Source: Macrosoma leucophasiata (lineage: Eukaryota; Arthropoda; Insecta; Lepidoptera; Hedylidae). Taken from it: DNA of 64,000 nucleotides. The translations under genes and the position numbers were made by a program. The DNA lies in assembly GCA_036365455.1 (NCBI GenBank), contig JAWQUS010000030.1:5828001-5892000 (forward strand), written 5' to 3'. The notes beneath the pieces are model-generated. The model ran no database searches, was not told the DNA's origin, and worked only from the letters and a program-made list of their open reading frames with translations. Position 1 is the first letter of the stretch; each line of letters opens with the position of its first letter. Shown here piece after piece: positions 11,630-23,554 of this stretch.

Positions 11630-14600
11630 CTATTGAATCATTTCTTCTTCCATAAGTTTCGCCATCCACTCTGGTTCGGCGGCAGCGATCTTCTCAATCA
11701 AGCTGTTCACTTGGTAGCACAGGGACTGGATTTGTTTATCCCACTGTGGTAGGATTTCGCGAGCTGTGAAAAATGGAAAATGTTGTAGGTTTGTAACCAA
11801 AATATGGTATGGTAGTAGACTTAAGGGTCAGTGTCCGACCGAAGGTCTATTTTTGGCCGAAGCCGAAGGTTGTGGCGATTGCCGATCAATAACTACAATG
11901 AGGTCTACAGCTACAATGAATTTTCATTTACATGTAAGCTTCATTATTGAAGGTTTATATTGACTGTCAAGTATTAGAAGTTGATTTTTTTATGTTATGG
12001 AAGTGGCAAACAAGCATGCAGTTCACATTGATGTTAAGTGATGACTGCAGCCTATAGACACCCACAAAAAGACCAAGGTCGAAATGCAGATGCGTTACCG
12101 CTGCTGAGGCCTAAGGTGTTATGCCTCTGTGCCGGAAATTACAGGGCCGTACATTACCACCCGACCGGAACACGATAGTGCTGAACACTACCATTTAGCG
12201 GCGGTGGTGCCTACGCCCGCGAGCTCCGTCACTGGAGGTCTACCACCAGTAAAAAATGTATATTTAGAGATAGTAATAAAAGTTTGTGATTTATTTGTAA
12301 AAAATAATAATTTCTTTATTTATGTAATTCACAAATTACAATTAGACCAACTCAGACCAGACTAGTATACACACTATACACGTACGAGCTTGTCTTGACG
12401 TGCATGCAATATGATATTTGACAGTGACTCCCTGCGGCCTTTGCAAACTCGACCGGTCCATCGCTCTCTCACTCTGTTTTTCGTAACAGTTCGGTCAATC
12501 TCGACGGTTGCTCGGATCTTCATGGTTTTTTTGGCCGAAGCCGAAGCTTCGGTCAGACACTACCTACTTCAGTTATATAGCCACTTTTCAGTACCTACAC
12601 TAGACATAAAAAGCTATTACACGACACGGTATTCATGGTCCAGCAGAAATGGTGGGCGTGGCCTCGCACCGGGATGCCGCTTATTACACTATCCTGTCGA
12701 CTGGGTCACAACAACTCAGTCACAGTACAAATATGAACAGTATGGAAACTACGAACAAAACGTTGAAACGGCGCAATCACACAAACATGCGCATCAACGA
12801 GCGGTTCTCGCGGTGCTGCAGCTCCGAGTCACTCGCTAAGTCGCTACTCGAGCGTCGACGCGCATGTTTGTGTGAGTGTGCCGTTTTGAACATTTTGTAC
12901 GTAGTTTCCATACTGTTCATATTTGTACTGTGTGTAGTTAGGGCGTTAGGCTGACCTGATCATTATAGTCTTAAGAGCCGAAACTCCGAAACAATTCAAA
13001 CAACGTTTCATTCGGACGATGGCACCAGATCGAACAGTTTATCAGAGCACTCAAAATTGTAAAGGCGGTAGAAGATGCATCACAGACCTCCGATGTATCT
13101 GCGCTGACTCAGATCTTCCCTTTATTCCCATCGGCCCCCTCTGAAGATACCGTTGGCACTAATAGGTCGCATTTACCACCCCGGTGGTCGTTAGTTTCAT
13201 CTGCCCCCTTCGTAGTTATACTCCATAGGTTTATTCGCATTTTGCATCGGACGTTAGGTACCAATGAAAATTGAATCAAATCAACACTTGAGTACTAAAA
13301 AGTTTAATATTGGTAAATAATTTTGAAACTTTTTCATTACTTTGTAATGATTTTAAAAACAATTAACGTAGATTAATTATTTATAGAGTACTTGCTGTCC
13401 TAGCAAATTACGTATTGCCTCACAATGAAATAATGTGTCAAAGATTTGATAGATACGGTTTATATGTATGGGAAAATGAAATTGTGGTTTTTACTATTTC
13501 CCTTCAATTATTTTCATATTTTCTTACCTTTTAAACCTACCCTGGACTTTCAGAAATAATTCAAAACTAAAATTAACCAAATCGGTAGAGCCGTTCTCGA
13601 GTTTTAGCGAGACTAAGATTTTAAATTCCCTATATCTCTCTAGGGTGTAACAGCAGATACTCTTACAATAATCTACGTGGAGTATAAATATGTTATAACA
13701 AATACTGAAATTTAATCAATTTCAAGTGTTTTGTCATTATTATATACTATTTTGTTTGTTTATTCGTTTTATGACATTTCCATATGAAACAGTTCTTAAG
13801 TAGTCAATAAAAATTTACATACGCAATGTGTATAGTCACAGTTTTATGCACTAATGTGATAGATATAATAAAATATTATTACAAAATTGAATTATCAACA
13901 AAAAATATTCTTATATTACCTACTCCACGTAAATTATTGTAAGCGTATCTGCTGTAATACCCTAGAGGGAAATAGGAAAATTGATTTTATAATCATTGCA
14001 AAATTATGAAAACATTCCAAAATTATTTACCACTATAAAACTTTTTTTGTATTACTCAAGTGTTGTTTTAATTCAATTTTCATTAGTACCTAACGTCCGA
14101 TGCGAAATGCGAATAAACCATTGTAGTATAACTACGAAGGGGTCCGGTTTACCACCCCGGTGGTCGTTAGTTTCATCTGCCCCCTTCGTCGCTTCGTAGT
14201 TATACTACAGTGGTTTACTAGTGGAGTAATAAAAAAAAAGTTTTATAGTGGTAAAAAAATTTGGAATGTTTTCATAATCTTTCGCAGGCTCGATGTGCAA
14301 TAATAATTGTTGAGTACTGTACTGTTGAGTACTGTGTTGTTCTCATACAAAAAAAAACAATAAAACAACGGTTCAAATTATTTTTTTTGGTATATAGACG
14401 TATACGTATTTTCCTCATGGAAAATATAATACTCCTCATATAGTTCACAAGTACTTGTAGTTATTTAAAGTAAGAGGATGCAACCCAGCCTTACTTTCGA
14501 AGTGGACGACGGAGCTGATCTGGTCGATGTACCCGTTCATGCGGCCCTCGCTGATCATGTGGCTGGCGATGCGCTCGGCCTTGGCGGGCGGCGTCTCCAG

Positions 14601-17600
14601 CAGCGCGCCGAGCTCCTCGAACGTGATGTTGTTGTACAGCTTGCTGGCCGACAGCAGATTGTGCTCGAACACCGCCCGGTCCAGGATCGTCGAGCCGTCC
14701 GATGTGCACGCCTGTTATGTTTGCAGTAGTTTGCGTTAACGACACGGGGAAAGGACCATGGCAAGATCCTTATGAAGCGCGCATGGCGCTCTTGCTGGTG
14801 TAGATTGCGAGCGATCTACGCGGTTGTGCGAAACGGACGCGGTCGGATGTGTGATGGGTGACCGCTGGCAAATTTAATGCGCGTTTCCGTGCTCCGGATG
14901 GGACATTAAGCCTGGGTTGCACCACGACTTTTGTTAAAGTTATTGTAACATTTCACATCCTGCTCTAACTTTACCAGATTTCTTTAAGTTAGAAAAGGAT
15001 GTGAGATGTTAACTTTAACAAGTCTTGGTGCAACCCAGGCTAAGCCGTCGGTCCCGGTTGCTATCGATATATAGCAGCCGTTAAACCTTGTCGGAGGGCT
15101 TATGGGCGGTTTGATAACATCCGACAGCCACTTACCCGTATCTCCTAAATAGTGCCTGCCGTCTGGAGACGTCGCCTACATGACACCATAAATAAAAGGT
15201 TTGTATGTGTTAAATATTTTTACGTCTCTGGAATAAAAAGTTTAAAATTTAAAATTAAAGTTCAGTATAGAAGGCTTTCACTGTTTGTAGGAAAGATTGC
15301 TTTAATTCCGAAGAGGTAAAAATATTAATATTTCAAAATTTTTTTCTGTACAAATGCATGTATGAAACTTGCTATGAGTCTATAATATCCGTGTCCGTTA
15401 TTCAATTTATAGATGTAGATGAACCATACCTTTTGATGAGTTTGCATCAATGCTTCGAATTCATGCAGTTCTGATCGTCTGATGATACGGTCTAAGTACA
15501 TTTTCTCCAGGATGGAATAAGCTGGTAATTGTTGGCAGCGTTCATCTTTGAAGAGTGTTGCCAACATTCTGGATCTTTGCTGACCTGAACATAAACCATA
15601 ATGTAGCAGGAAATTACTTTTTTTTTGTATTATTTGTGTTTGTTACTTTTGCATTTATATAGTTTTAGAAAGTGTATAAACTAAAATTATACATTTTTCT
15701 TTTCAAATTATTCCTTTTCCCTTAAGTAATGTCAGTAGTCGATACTTTTAGAAATGGTTGAAAAATCTTTTAGTTTCATTTTTCTGCTAATGTACTGTAA
15801 TTATTAAACAATCAATTGGTATGGGGGCCAAAGATCGACCGGTCGCTGGGAATCATGAAAAATTTGTAAATCTTACAGAGGGAAGCCACTTTCGTGGCTT
15901 CTGTCATCTACCGAATCATACGGGGCCCCAATATTTGCGTGGACGGGGGCCCCTAATTTTACTTCATGACCTTATATTTTGCTAGTGCGTCACGCTAGTG
16001 ACGGCTAGTGGGTCTCCAAATGCCAAATGCCGCCCCGGGCCCATGATGATCTTAGTCCGCTACTGTATGTTATAAATTGAAAACATTAAATTACCAGCTG
16101 AAGCCAGCACTGTACAGATGAGAGCATTTCTGAGGCAGGTCATCCTTTCATCCTCATGGATTATATTGCGGTATGATAGTTCATTGTAACGCTGTGCAGC
16201 CTCTATGAATTTCCTGAGAACAAAACGTAAATTAGACTGAAATTGAAACGGACTATCGAGTTCCGGTCAGGTGGTAATGTATGGCCCTGTAATTTCCGGC
16301 ACAGGGGCATAACACCTTAGGCCGTAGTAGTGGTAACGCATATGCATTTTGACCTTGGTCTTTGTGTGGGTGTCTATAGGTTGCAGTCATCACTTAACAT
16401 CAATGTGAACTGCATGCTTGTTTGCCACTTTAACTACATAAAAAAAAATAACATATTTTATTATTATTGAATATTGACATAAATTATCTGCATCGTTGTG
16501 ATTAGAAAGTCGACGAAAAGAAAAAGCGACAGTAAAAAGAGACAGACATTTAAATTCATAAGATTTAACGTGGGGGAGAAAATGGGATAGGTAGCATTAT
16601 ACGTGGTTGTGCGCGCATGCTAAGTACAAGGTTTGAGAAAAAGGCATCACAAAAACCTATGTATGTAAATGGTATTTTGTATATGTGTACGTGTTATACG
16701 TTTGTAGCCTCTTGAGGCATTTGTCGAAAGTGTAACTTCTGATTCTGAATAAATCTATGTTATATGATGGTAGGTACACCACTGACATAGAAAGAAGAGT
16801 GCTTGCTGGGAATTGCGTGAATGGAGCGTTGGGTAAGCTACTAGAATCGAAACACCTCAGCCAGCGGGCTCGACTAGCCGTACATAATGCTGTACTTACT
16901 CCAACGCTTTTATATGGAAGCGAGAGCTGGTATATAGGAAAGAGCATGAAAGTAAGTTAAACGCGGTCGAGATGAGATCTTTGCGCAAGATCTGCGGTGT
17001 ATCACTCACCGATCGCGTTCGTAATGAAGATGTAAGAAAGAGGCTTTGTGTGAATGATAGTATCAGTGTAAAAATGAAAAAGGGCATCCGATGGTTCGAG
17101 CATATAGAAATAATGTCAAATGAGCGAATGACTAAACAGATATACAATGCGAATGTGGATGGTTGCAGAGACCCAGGAAGACCAAGACTGACCTACCATG
17201 ATCAAATAGGTCGAGTTCTGTCTGATGGTGGGGTCAAAAGTCTTAGGAATCGGCGTGCATGTATGAAGAGAATGATGAAGGTAGACGAGGCACGAGAGGT
17301 TTGTCAGGACCGGGATATCTGGCGCTCTACACTCTCTGCTTACCCCGTTAGGGACCTGGCGTGAAGATACATACATATATATACGAATAAAATGTAAAAT
17401 AATTATCAAACTTTGTATCCATATTATTATCATTAGGTACTAAAACCTGCAATAAAATTGGGTATCCTGTTTTATCTTGAAGCCAACATTTTTGAAGGTT
17501 TCACTTCTACCACAAAAGTGAGACAATTTTTATAAACAACTAGCTGTTGCCCGCGGCTTCGCCCACGTGGATGTCGTTTTTATATTTTTCCTAAATTTTC

Positions 17601-20600
17601 TTAATACTATATAATAATATATTTTCTTAATGCTATAAACCTCACGGCGCCCGCAACCTTTCCAACGAATGTAAACCCGTGGAAATCGGATCGTGCGTTC
17701 TGGAGTTATAGCGTCAGGAAGGAAAACCCGACTTATTTTTATACTATAGATAATATTTACCTCCGGTAATCCAGCACTCTTGCATAGCACACTTTATAGT
17801 AAATCTGAAGCTGTTCATTTGTGGTCTCTGCTTGTAGTAATGACGCTCTGTTCACAAATGCCTCGGCCTGCACAGGGTCATCCACTTCCAAATATAGCCG
17901 AGCTATTTTGAGATACGTTTCCAATTTATAGTCGACTGAGTACTGCCTACACAATAAACAATTATATTTATTAAGAACTGCTATTTACATTAATAATAGA
18001 ACCAAATAAAAAAAGAACTTGTGGTAGAGCTCCAGTGATGGAGCTCGGGGGCGTAGGCACCACCACCGCATTACCTAATGGCTCGCTATATGGTAGTGGT
18101 CAGCAATATCGTGTTCTGGTCAGGTGGTCATGTACGGCCGTTGTAATTTCCGGCACAGAGGTATAACACCTTAGGCTTCAGGAGTGACTTACCATCAATA
18201 CAAACTGTGCTTGTATGCCACTTTGTGACAATAACTTTAAAATATACATTTTAAAGAGTTATTAAATTTAATAACTCGTTAAAATGTATATTTTAAAGTT
18301 AAACCTTAAAAATTTTGAATTTTATTAATTACTAACGGCCCCGACTTCATTTAATATGGTCAATTTAACGATATGGGTACGACATATACATATCATCAGT
18401 GGTAAATGGCTAAGTATATTCGGATGAACTTAAAAAAGCTTACTTTTGTCCCGTTTCAAGAGGTATACCCACAAGAACATTGGCTGCCTCTTTCCAATTC
18501 TGGTTTCTTTCGTATATATCAGCTAAATGCTGCCTGATACTTGCAACCTGCAATATTAAAAGGAGACAATGACGAACCTATTGTTTAAGCAGGGAATATT
18601 AATAACAAAATCATAATAAACTTCATATTTGTCATATGGTTTACAAAGGGTACTAAGAGGTATTTACAGTCTGTTGCACAAGAACCGGCTATATCTCAAA
18701 ACTTAAGGCTCAGGGGTAGTGGAGAGTAATATTCTAGCAACCCAGAGTTCATGCTCTACGATACAATGCTCGTAACACCTAGACCGATGTGTTCGAGCCG
18801 TCATCTCGATGGCTCGAACATATCAAACAGTATATCGGCAGAGCTTGGTCACAGTGTTCTTCTAGAAAGACTTGTTCACCCAGCGGCTATCAATTAGCTA
18901 ATGAAATCCATGTTTTCTTTATGGTCTCATGTAGGCGACACATGTCATGACGGCACAGTCTACTTCACCGTCGCAATCAGCGAGTGCAAAGGGTTCTCAG
19001 CCTAAATGAATTTAGCGCAACAGCTTAGGGTCGACTCCTGCGGGCCTGAACCTCGGCTAAGGTAAAAGGGCGTTGCGTTGCGAAGGTATAAGTTATACCT
19101 ATAGGTATATGCGATTAGGGGCGGTCCAATTTACGCTCTATTCATCGGTTAGTCATAAGATAAGCGGAAACGACTAAGCGGGTCGTGCCAGGTTTGGGGC
19201 TGAAGGACGCGGCTGCGCGTTTGTCGGGTGTTGTTGGTATGTTTCAAGTGATTATTCGGGGAATCCTTATTGTAGATTGCGGCCGCTCCTGATCAGCGAT
19301 GACTTGCGGTGTCAAAATATCTAAATGTGAAATTCATGGGGACTTTATAAGTATAGTGTGCGGATGCTATATAATGTAAAATACAATAAAAACCACAAAT
19401 GACGCCACTAGAGCATAAAATGATTATAAGGCAATAATCCTAAAATGTACCAATCAACAATATCCAAATGTGGTGAAAAAAATATGTTATCAATATTATT
19501 GCTTCAATACAAAAATAATATACCATTAATATTGATACTATAGGCACCTATTTTAGTCATTTTCCCTAAACGCTGATGTCAATATAATTTGATTCACATT
19601 GATGTTAAGTGATTACTGCAGCCTGTAGACACAATGACCAGAGGTCAAAATGCAGACACATTGCCACTCCTGAGGCCTAAGGTGTTATGCATCTGTGCCG
19701 GTAATTACAGGGTCGAAATTATATTTTATTTATACAATAACTAAATAAAATTCATTATACTCATTGCTTTCAAACCTAACGAGGGTTTGTAACTAATGTG
19801 ACTAACAGAGAACAAAGTCCCTATAGCGCCAGACATTCTGAATCTGACTTGTAACTTGGCTTGGCATCTTAGGCGCATCCAGTACACATAACTATCCGGA
19901 GTTGTATGGAGCTTGTAGTCACACATTTTTTAGGGTTCCATAGTATACAAGGAACCCTTATAGTTTCGCCTGTCTGTGTCAGTCTGTCCGCTGTTTTGCT
20001 CAAAAACTGTTGGTACAAGAGACATGCCGACAAAATGGTAGAATAAAAACATTAAAAAATATATTATTTAGAGTACCTCCTCTGTCTGATGGTGGGGTCA
20101 AAAGTCTTAGGAATCGGCGTGCATGTATGAAGAGAATGATGAAGGTAGACGAGGCACGAGAGGTTTGTCTGAACCGGGATGTCTGGCGCTCTACACTCTC
20201 TGCCTACCCCGTTAGGGACCTGGCGTGAAGATACATACATACCTCCCCTACATGTAATGCGTAGATTTTTTTTAACCGTTTTCTATAATATAGTGTGGGA
20301 TTTCGTTGGATAGGTCTTTTAAAAATGTTAGGGGTGTGCGAATATCATTTTTCGATTTAGTTAACAGTTTGTGACTAATTAACCTTTAAAGTGCCAATTT
20401 TCGTTAAGAGTAAAGTGTCCCTCTGCTCTATCAACTAAATGGTTGTTGTTAGAAATTCAAACGTTACGGCAACAGTAGCTACACATAATGAAATTAAAAG
20501 GAAAACTATCACACTTAAGTTGACTTTATAAGTTTGCAAGTAATAGTCAACCAAATGTAATTTACTCAAAAATTTTGAACAACTCTATAGAAAATATTTA

Positions 20601-21944
20601 TTTATTTTTTCATTACATTATTCAAACATAAAACTACAGAACTCTACACTGCATGTGGCCTGACATGCAATTAACCAGTTTTTCCTTCATAGCTTGTCTT
20701 TCTTTATTGCACCTTGTTCTATACATGCAATAAAGAAAAGCCATGCATATTACTGAGGTGTATCGACAGCAGCTACAACCTATCAGAAAACCTATCTCTA
20801 TGCTGCATCAATCATATTACTGAGGTGTATCAACAGCAGCTACAACCTATCAGATAACCTATCTCTATGCTGCATCAATCATATTACTGAGGTGTATCAA
20901 CAGCAGCTACAACCTATCAGATAACCTATCTCTATGCTGCATCAATCATAGATTTTCAGCATTTTGAATTTGCATAATATTTTATTTGATATTTTATTAA
21001 TGAAACTCTTAAACCTTTGAAATAGTAGACATTGGTACACATTCATAATACTATTGGTCAGCATGATTCATTTAGGTACTATGTTTCAATTGAATCCTAA
21101 AACAAGATTTGAATAACATTTTGTACACACTTGTTCTTCAAAAGATATGACTCTGGGCTGGATGACATCAAGTGCAAAGTGGGAGACTTCCTGGGACACG
21201 TTGTCTGGGAGAAGAGCCAAATGAGTGCTGACATCAGTTAACAACTGCCGTGATATCACAAGGCTCACATTCTCATTTACAACTGTAATAAAAAATGGTA
21301 CATTTAAAAATGCAGCTTTCCCCATATGTTCCATAAATGTGGTAAATATATGCATGCAAAGACCCAACATTTATAAGTCACATTTTTTCAGTCCCATGCA
21401 TTATGTTGAATTATGACATTTACCAGACACATTAGGTACTGAACCCAAGGGGTTGGTAGTTGGTAGTAGTGGGGTAGTTGGTACCTTTTCAAATCAAAAT
21501 TCCCACTAAAATTCATAATTGTAAGTTATTTTATACCATTTAACAGGGACAATAAGATCACAATAGGGCATTTGAACACAAGTCATCAATTTTATAACGT
21601 AAACTGTGTCATGTACTTACTTGCTTCCACAAATGCTTTTAATGATTCAGCTAACTCTCCCTCAGGGTTTTTTAAAATTTCTAACAAAACATTCCGGTAC
21701 CTGCAGTAAAAAATTAAAGTAGATCTAATACATTAAAATATAGGTACACTATTACAATTTAGACGGTGTATTGCTATAAGTCACGTCTGTATAAGAAAAT
21801 TTAACTGCCTGATTATGAGATAATTAAAAAGAAAAAATAATAATGTTATTATTCTTACTTTTCAGCCTGATCCTTGTGCAAACCACCTGAATTTCGTAGT
21901 TCGCTCAAATATTGACGTACTCCTTGCAAATTGATTGGAGGCAT
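11630..21944 (-). CDS. CSN4: COP9 signalosome complex subunit 4
   Basis: PCI-domain subunit of the COP9 signalosome, the complex that removes NEDD8 from cullin-RING ubiquitin ligases. Minus-strand coding exons in order are 21944-21859, 21700-21621, 21282-21131, 18547-18444, 17946-17761, 16213-16095, 15584-15430, 14711-14495 and 11763-11630. They sum to 1233 nt and give 410 aa; human CSN4 has 406. Family stretches include [60 protein letters not shown] and [20 protein letters not shown], the last inside the PCI winged helix. The C-terminus has [13 protein letters not shown] and ends EEEMIQ. Every junction is GT/AG and in frame. The start ATG opens [16 protein letters not shown]. The introns at 18.5-21.1 kb and 11.8-14.5 kb are swollen by repeats. 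Confidence 0.96.
11982..12262 (-). repeat. Family A copy, CSN4 last intron
   Basis: Near-complete family A element (sense minus). It has CAAACAAGCATGCAGTTCAC at its left, GTGCCGGAAATTACAGGGCC in the middle and CGAGCTCCGTCACTGGAG at the right. Confidence 0.7.
12717..12946. repeat. Hairpin-forming inverted repeat
   Basis: CAGTACAAATATGAACAGTA near 12721 is inverted at 12917-12938, and the pairing continues inward through AACATGCGC. Arms are about 75-80 bp and imperfect. No transposase is present. It lies in the last CSN4 intron. Confidence 0.7.
13005..13125 (-). repeat. Fragment of CR1/Zenon-like LINE
   Basis: Shares CGATGGCACCA and CAGAGCACTCA blocks with the LINE fragment at 49305-49720. 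Too short and decayed for a reading frame. Confidence 0.4.
13195..14145. mobile_element. Foldback element with about 145-bp inverted arms
   Basis: CCCCTTCGTAGTTATACT starts the left arm near 13206, and its complement ends the right arm near 14140. The pairing runs inward through a TTCGCATTT..CATCGGACGTTAGGTAC segment to about 13340/14000. A direct repeat, TACCACCCCGGTGGTCG, sits just outside both ends (13170 and 14149). A second inverted-repeat element is nested inside. Confidence 0.7.
13633..13975. mobile_element. Nested foldback MITE
   Basis: Arms of about 60 bp: CTCTAGGGTGTAACAGCAGA at the left (13637) is inverted at the right, ending near 13968. The interior is AT-rich and non-coding. 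It sits inside the larger foldback element. Confidence 0.7.
14149..14345. repeat. Second copy of the foldback end plus another repeat end
   Basis: Repeats the TACCACCCCGGTGGTCG block and a further copy of the TTCGTAGTTATACT arm. It then has GGCTCGATGTGCAATAATAA, a sequence shared with the foldback at 52716-52990. Confidence 0.5.
14780..15130 (+). repeat. LINE 3'-UTR-type repeat split by a MITE
   Basis: Shares ordered blocks with 56030-56340: GCGATCTACGCGGTTGTGCG, GTGTGATGGGTGACCGCT, TTAAGCCGTCGGT and CTTATGGGCGGTTTGA. The copy at 56 kb ends in CCAGCAGTGGGACTT, typical of RTE-type LINE tails. A MITE (14911-15039) interrupts this copy. Confidence 0.55.
14911..15039. mobile_element. 129-bp MITE nested in a LINE tail
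   Basis: Perfect 14-bp terminal inverted repeats CCTGGGTTGCACCA, with further pairing inside (TTGTTAAAGTTA). TAAG is present on both sides, one base removed on the right. The uninterrupted copy at 56 kb reads GTTAAGCCGTCGG, which shows the pre-insertion state. Confidence 0.75.
16258..16450 (+). repeat. Family A copy, CSN4 intron
   Basis: Sense plus. It has TTCCGGTCAGGTGGTAATGT, TAATTTCCGGCACAGG and a terminal GCCACTTTAACTACATA followed by an A-run. Confidence 0.7.
16757..17375 (+). pseudogene. RTE/Proto2-like LINE, ORF 3' end
   Basis: Plus-strand reading carries the region after the reverse transcriptase core of a lepidopteran non-LTR element. Landmarks are [20 protein letters not shown] and LYGSESW near 16830-16930, then after a frame break [34 protein letters not shown] and [16 protein letters not shown], ending YPVRDLA. 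The 5' end is missing. Shorter copies of the same 3' end lie at 20081, 38288 and 41340. Confidence 0.7.
17539..17758 (-). mobile_element. Helitron-like or similar non-autonomous element
   Basis: Starts CTAGCTGTTGCCCGCGGCTT, a terminus common in lepidopteran non-autonomous elements, and reads through a CGTGCGTTCTGGAGTTATAG block to TACTATAGAT. There is no coding sequence. Class assignment is inference. It abuts the CSN4 exon at 17761. Confidence 0.4.
18015..18225 (+). repeat. Family A copy, CSN4 intron
   Basis: Sense plus, with GGTAGAGCTCCAGTGATGGA at its 5' end, TGTAATTTCCGGCACAGAGG in the middle and TGCTTGTATGCCACTTTG at its 3' end. The central part is deleted relative to other copies. Confidence 0.65.
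18660..19320. other. Intron segment with unassigned repeat-like sequence
   Basis: GC-richer than its surroundings and without an open frame of note. A 17-bp near-palindrome, GTTCGAGCCGTCATCTCGATGGCTCGAAC with imperfect centre, lies near 18790. It looks like old mobile-element sequence, but I cannot assign a family. Confidence 0.3.
19590..19717 (-). repeat. Family A fragment, CSN4 intron
   Basis: Contains TTCACATTGATGTTAAGTGA, AGAGGTCAAAATGCAGAC and TGCCGGTAATTACAGGG. Both ends are missing. Confidence 0.6.
20081..20244 (+). pseudogene. RTE/Proto2-like LINE 3' tail
   Basis: Nearly identical to 17219-17380 ([20 protein letters not shown] region), ending CGTGAAGATACATACATAC. A short 5'-truncated insertion in a CSN4 intron. 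Confidence 0.7.
20746..20946. repeat. 67-bp tandem repeat, three units
   Basis: Three head-to-tail units with exactly 67-bp period starting CATATTACTGAGGTGTATC and ending CTATGCTGCATCAAT. Units 2 and 3 look identical; unit 1 has two differences. It is intronic in CSN4, and no function is visible. Confidence 0.9.
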
Positions 21945-22480
21945 GGTGAGTTAAATATATATTACAGTCTAAACTCGGTAGGTATAATATTTACTGAACA
22001 GTGAACAAGGAAAATTGTAGTTTTATTTACAAAATCCTACACCTCGGCATATAGTACGATTCCTGATTTGACATTTTCAGTGTTTTTTTCACAGACCAAA
22101 AACCAGGTTTATTTTATAGAGCATCTTTTTTTAATTTTTATTTTTTTTATTGTTTTACGGCCACGAATTCAAGGCCACTGACCAATAACCAATTCAAGGC
22201 CTTAACAGCCAATCTTCAATAATTTTTTTGATACGAAAATGAAATATTTCCGAATCGATTCAATTCGCTTATAGTATTATCTAAACAATTCTTCTATTTT
22301 AGGGTAGTAGTTTCGTTTTTCACGTACTTGTAGGCGTTGCGGATCATTACTTTTTCAGTAACCGTCAAAGCTATTCGTATACGTTTTTTATCGTTGGGGA
22401 CAGTATGTTTACGTTTTTTTGTGATTTACTTGGCTGAGGATTCATTTTGATGGCAAACCGAAACAAATAAATATACTTAA
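21945..22480. other. CSN4 upstream region
   Basis: AT-rich sequence upstream of the CSN4 start codon. The transcription start is expected within about 130 bases of the ATG, because no splice acceptor is needed. No clear TATA box or other promoter motif was seen. Confidence 0.35.
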
Positions 22481-22821
22481 AGTTAAAGAAAACTAGCTAT
22501 CTGGGCTCTTTTATTTTTTGTTTTGTTTTAATATAATTGAAACAAAACATTAACTTTTAATAAAATATTACAGTGATTACTAACTAATAAATAATTATTA
22601 TGAATAATAAATTTTTTTTTTTCAATAAAATCCATCAATAATTCTTAAAACTGGCACACCAATAATATAATTACTGTGGGGGACAATTCGGCTTGCACCG
22701 AAATGAAATCGCAAGGCAACTTATAACTTCAATACTGTACTTCAATTTCCTTCATCAATTTTATCTATTCTATTTGAAACTATTATGCACTATTTACTGG
22801 TTAAAACTAGAAAACCAGGAG

Positions 22822-23010
22822 GTCTGGGACTAATCTACACTTTCACTGACTGGCAATACCTTCACGGTCTGGAAACACTTTTCTTTTGGAAAACCAGGAC
22901 CAATTTGCACCAAAATGTGCCGGTTTTCATATGCTTCCAAACCGTCTCCCTCCACGTAAATCGCCGTGACACGCCCCGTAATACGGAAGTTCACGAGTGC
23001 CTGGGCTGAC
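22822..23010 (-). pseudogene. Unassigned coding-like fragment
   Basis: A minus-strand open frame of about 60 codons after an AG acceptor-like site, containing FRITGRVTAIYVEGDGLEAY and HILVQIGPGFPKEKC, then a stop. The composition looks protein-coding rather than random. I do not recognise the family. A retroelement fragment or a lone exon of an unknown gene are both possible. No companion exons were found nearby. Confidence 0.3.
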
Positions 23011-23554
23011 AGAGATAGGACTCTTAAAGACTGCCTATACGGTCTAAATTGCAACCACCGTCATACTTCTCTGCCGACTCAACTTTGCCTTGCTACAATT
23101 TATAGACAAAATCTCTTTATTACATAAACTCTTATATACATTACTTATGCCAATGTAATTCTAACGCTATACATTATCAAAGTATTAACTTATCTAAAAT
23201 ACATATTTTTTAGGGGCTCTGTCATGCTCTATCACCTATGACACGACAAGTCGGCGTTAGCCAATCCTAATTCGGACCCAAAACCGAAAACGGCATCTGC
23301 CTATCCCCTTTACTCTTCGAGTGAGAGGCAATTTTATTATCAAGTTACACTAAGTAAATTCGCATTATCTTTAATTTGGGTCAACTTACGCTCTTTCTGA
23401 ATATACTTCCCCGAGAGGACAACAAAAATACATCTTGTACATAAATATTAACTCGGTATCTTTCTCAATTATGAAAATACAGCGACTTTTACCTTTATCT
23501 TCATACAAAATCTCGTATCCAACATCAGCTGTTATCTATATATATATATATATT

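Noticed and set aside
12411..12954. Two overlapping plus-strand frames of 100-140 codons
   Set aside because: They run through a family A relative and a hairpin repeat, with no conserved protein content.
14478..14764. Several overlapping frames around the CSN4 penultimate exon
   Set aside because: Only the minus frame with [15 protein letters not shown] matches CSN4 and splices in phase.
20746..20946. Regularly spaced repeats resembling a CRISPR array
   Set aside because: The units are contiguous, with no unique spacers, and lie in an intron of a eukaryotic gene.
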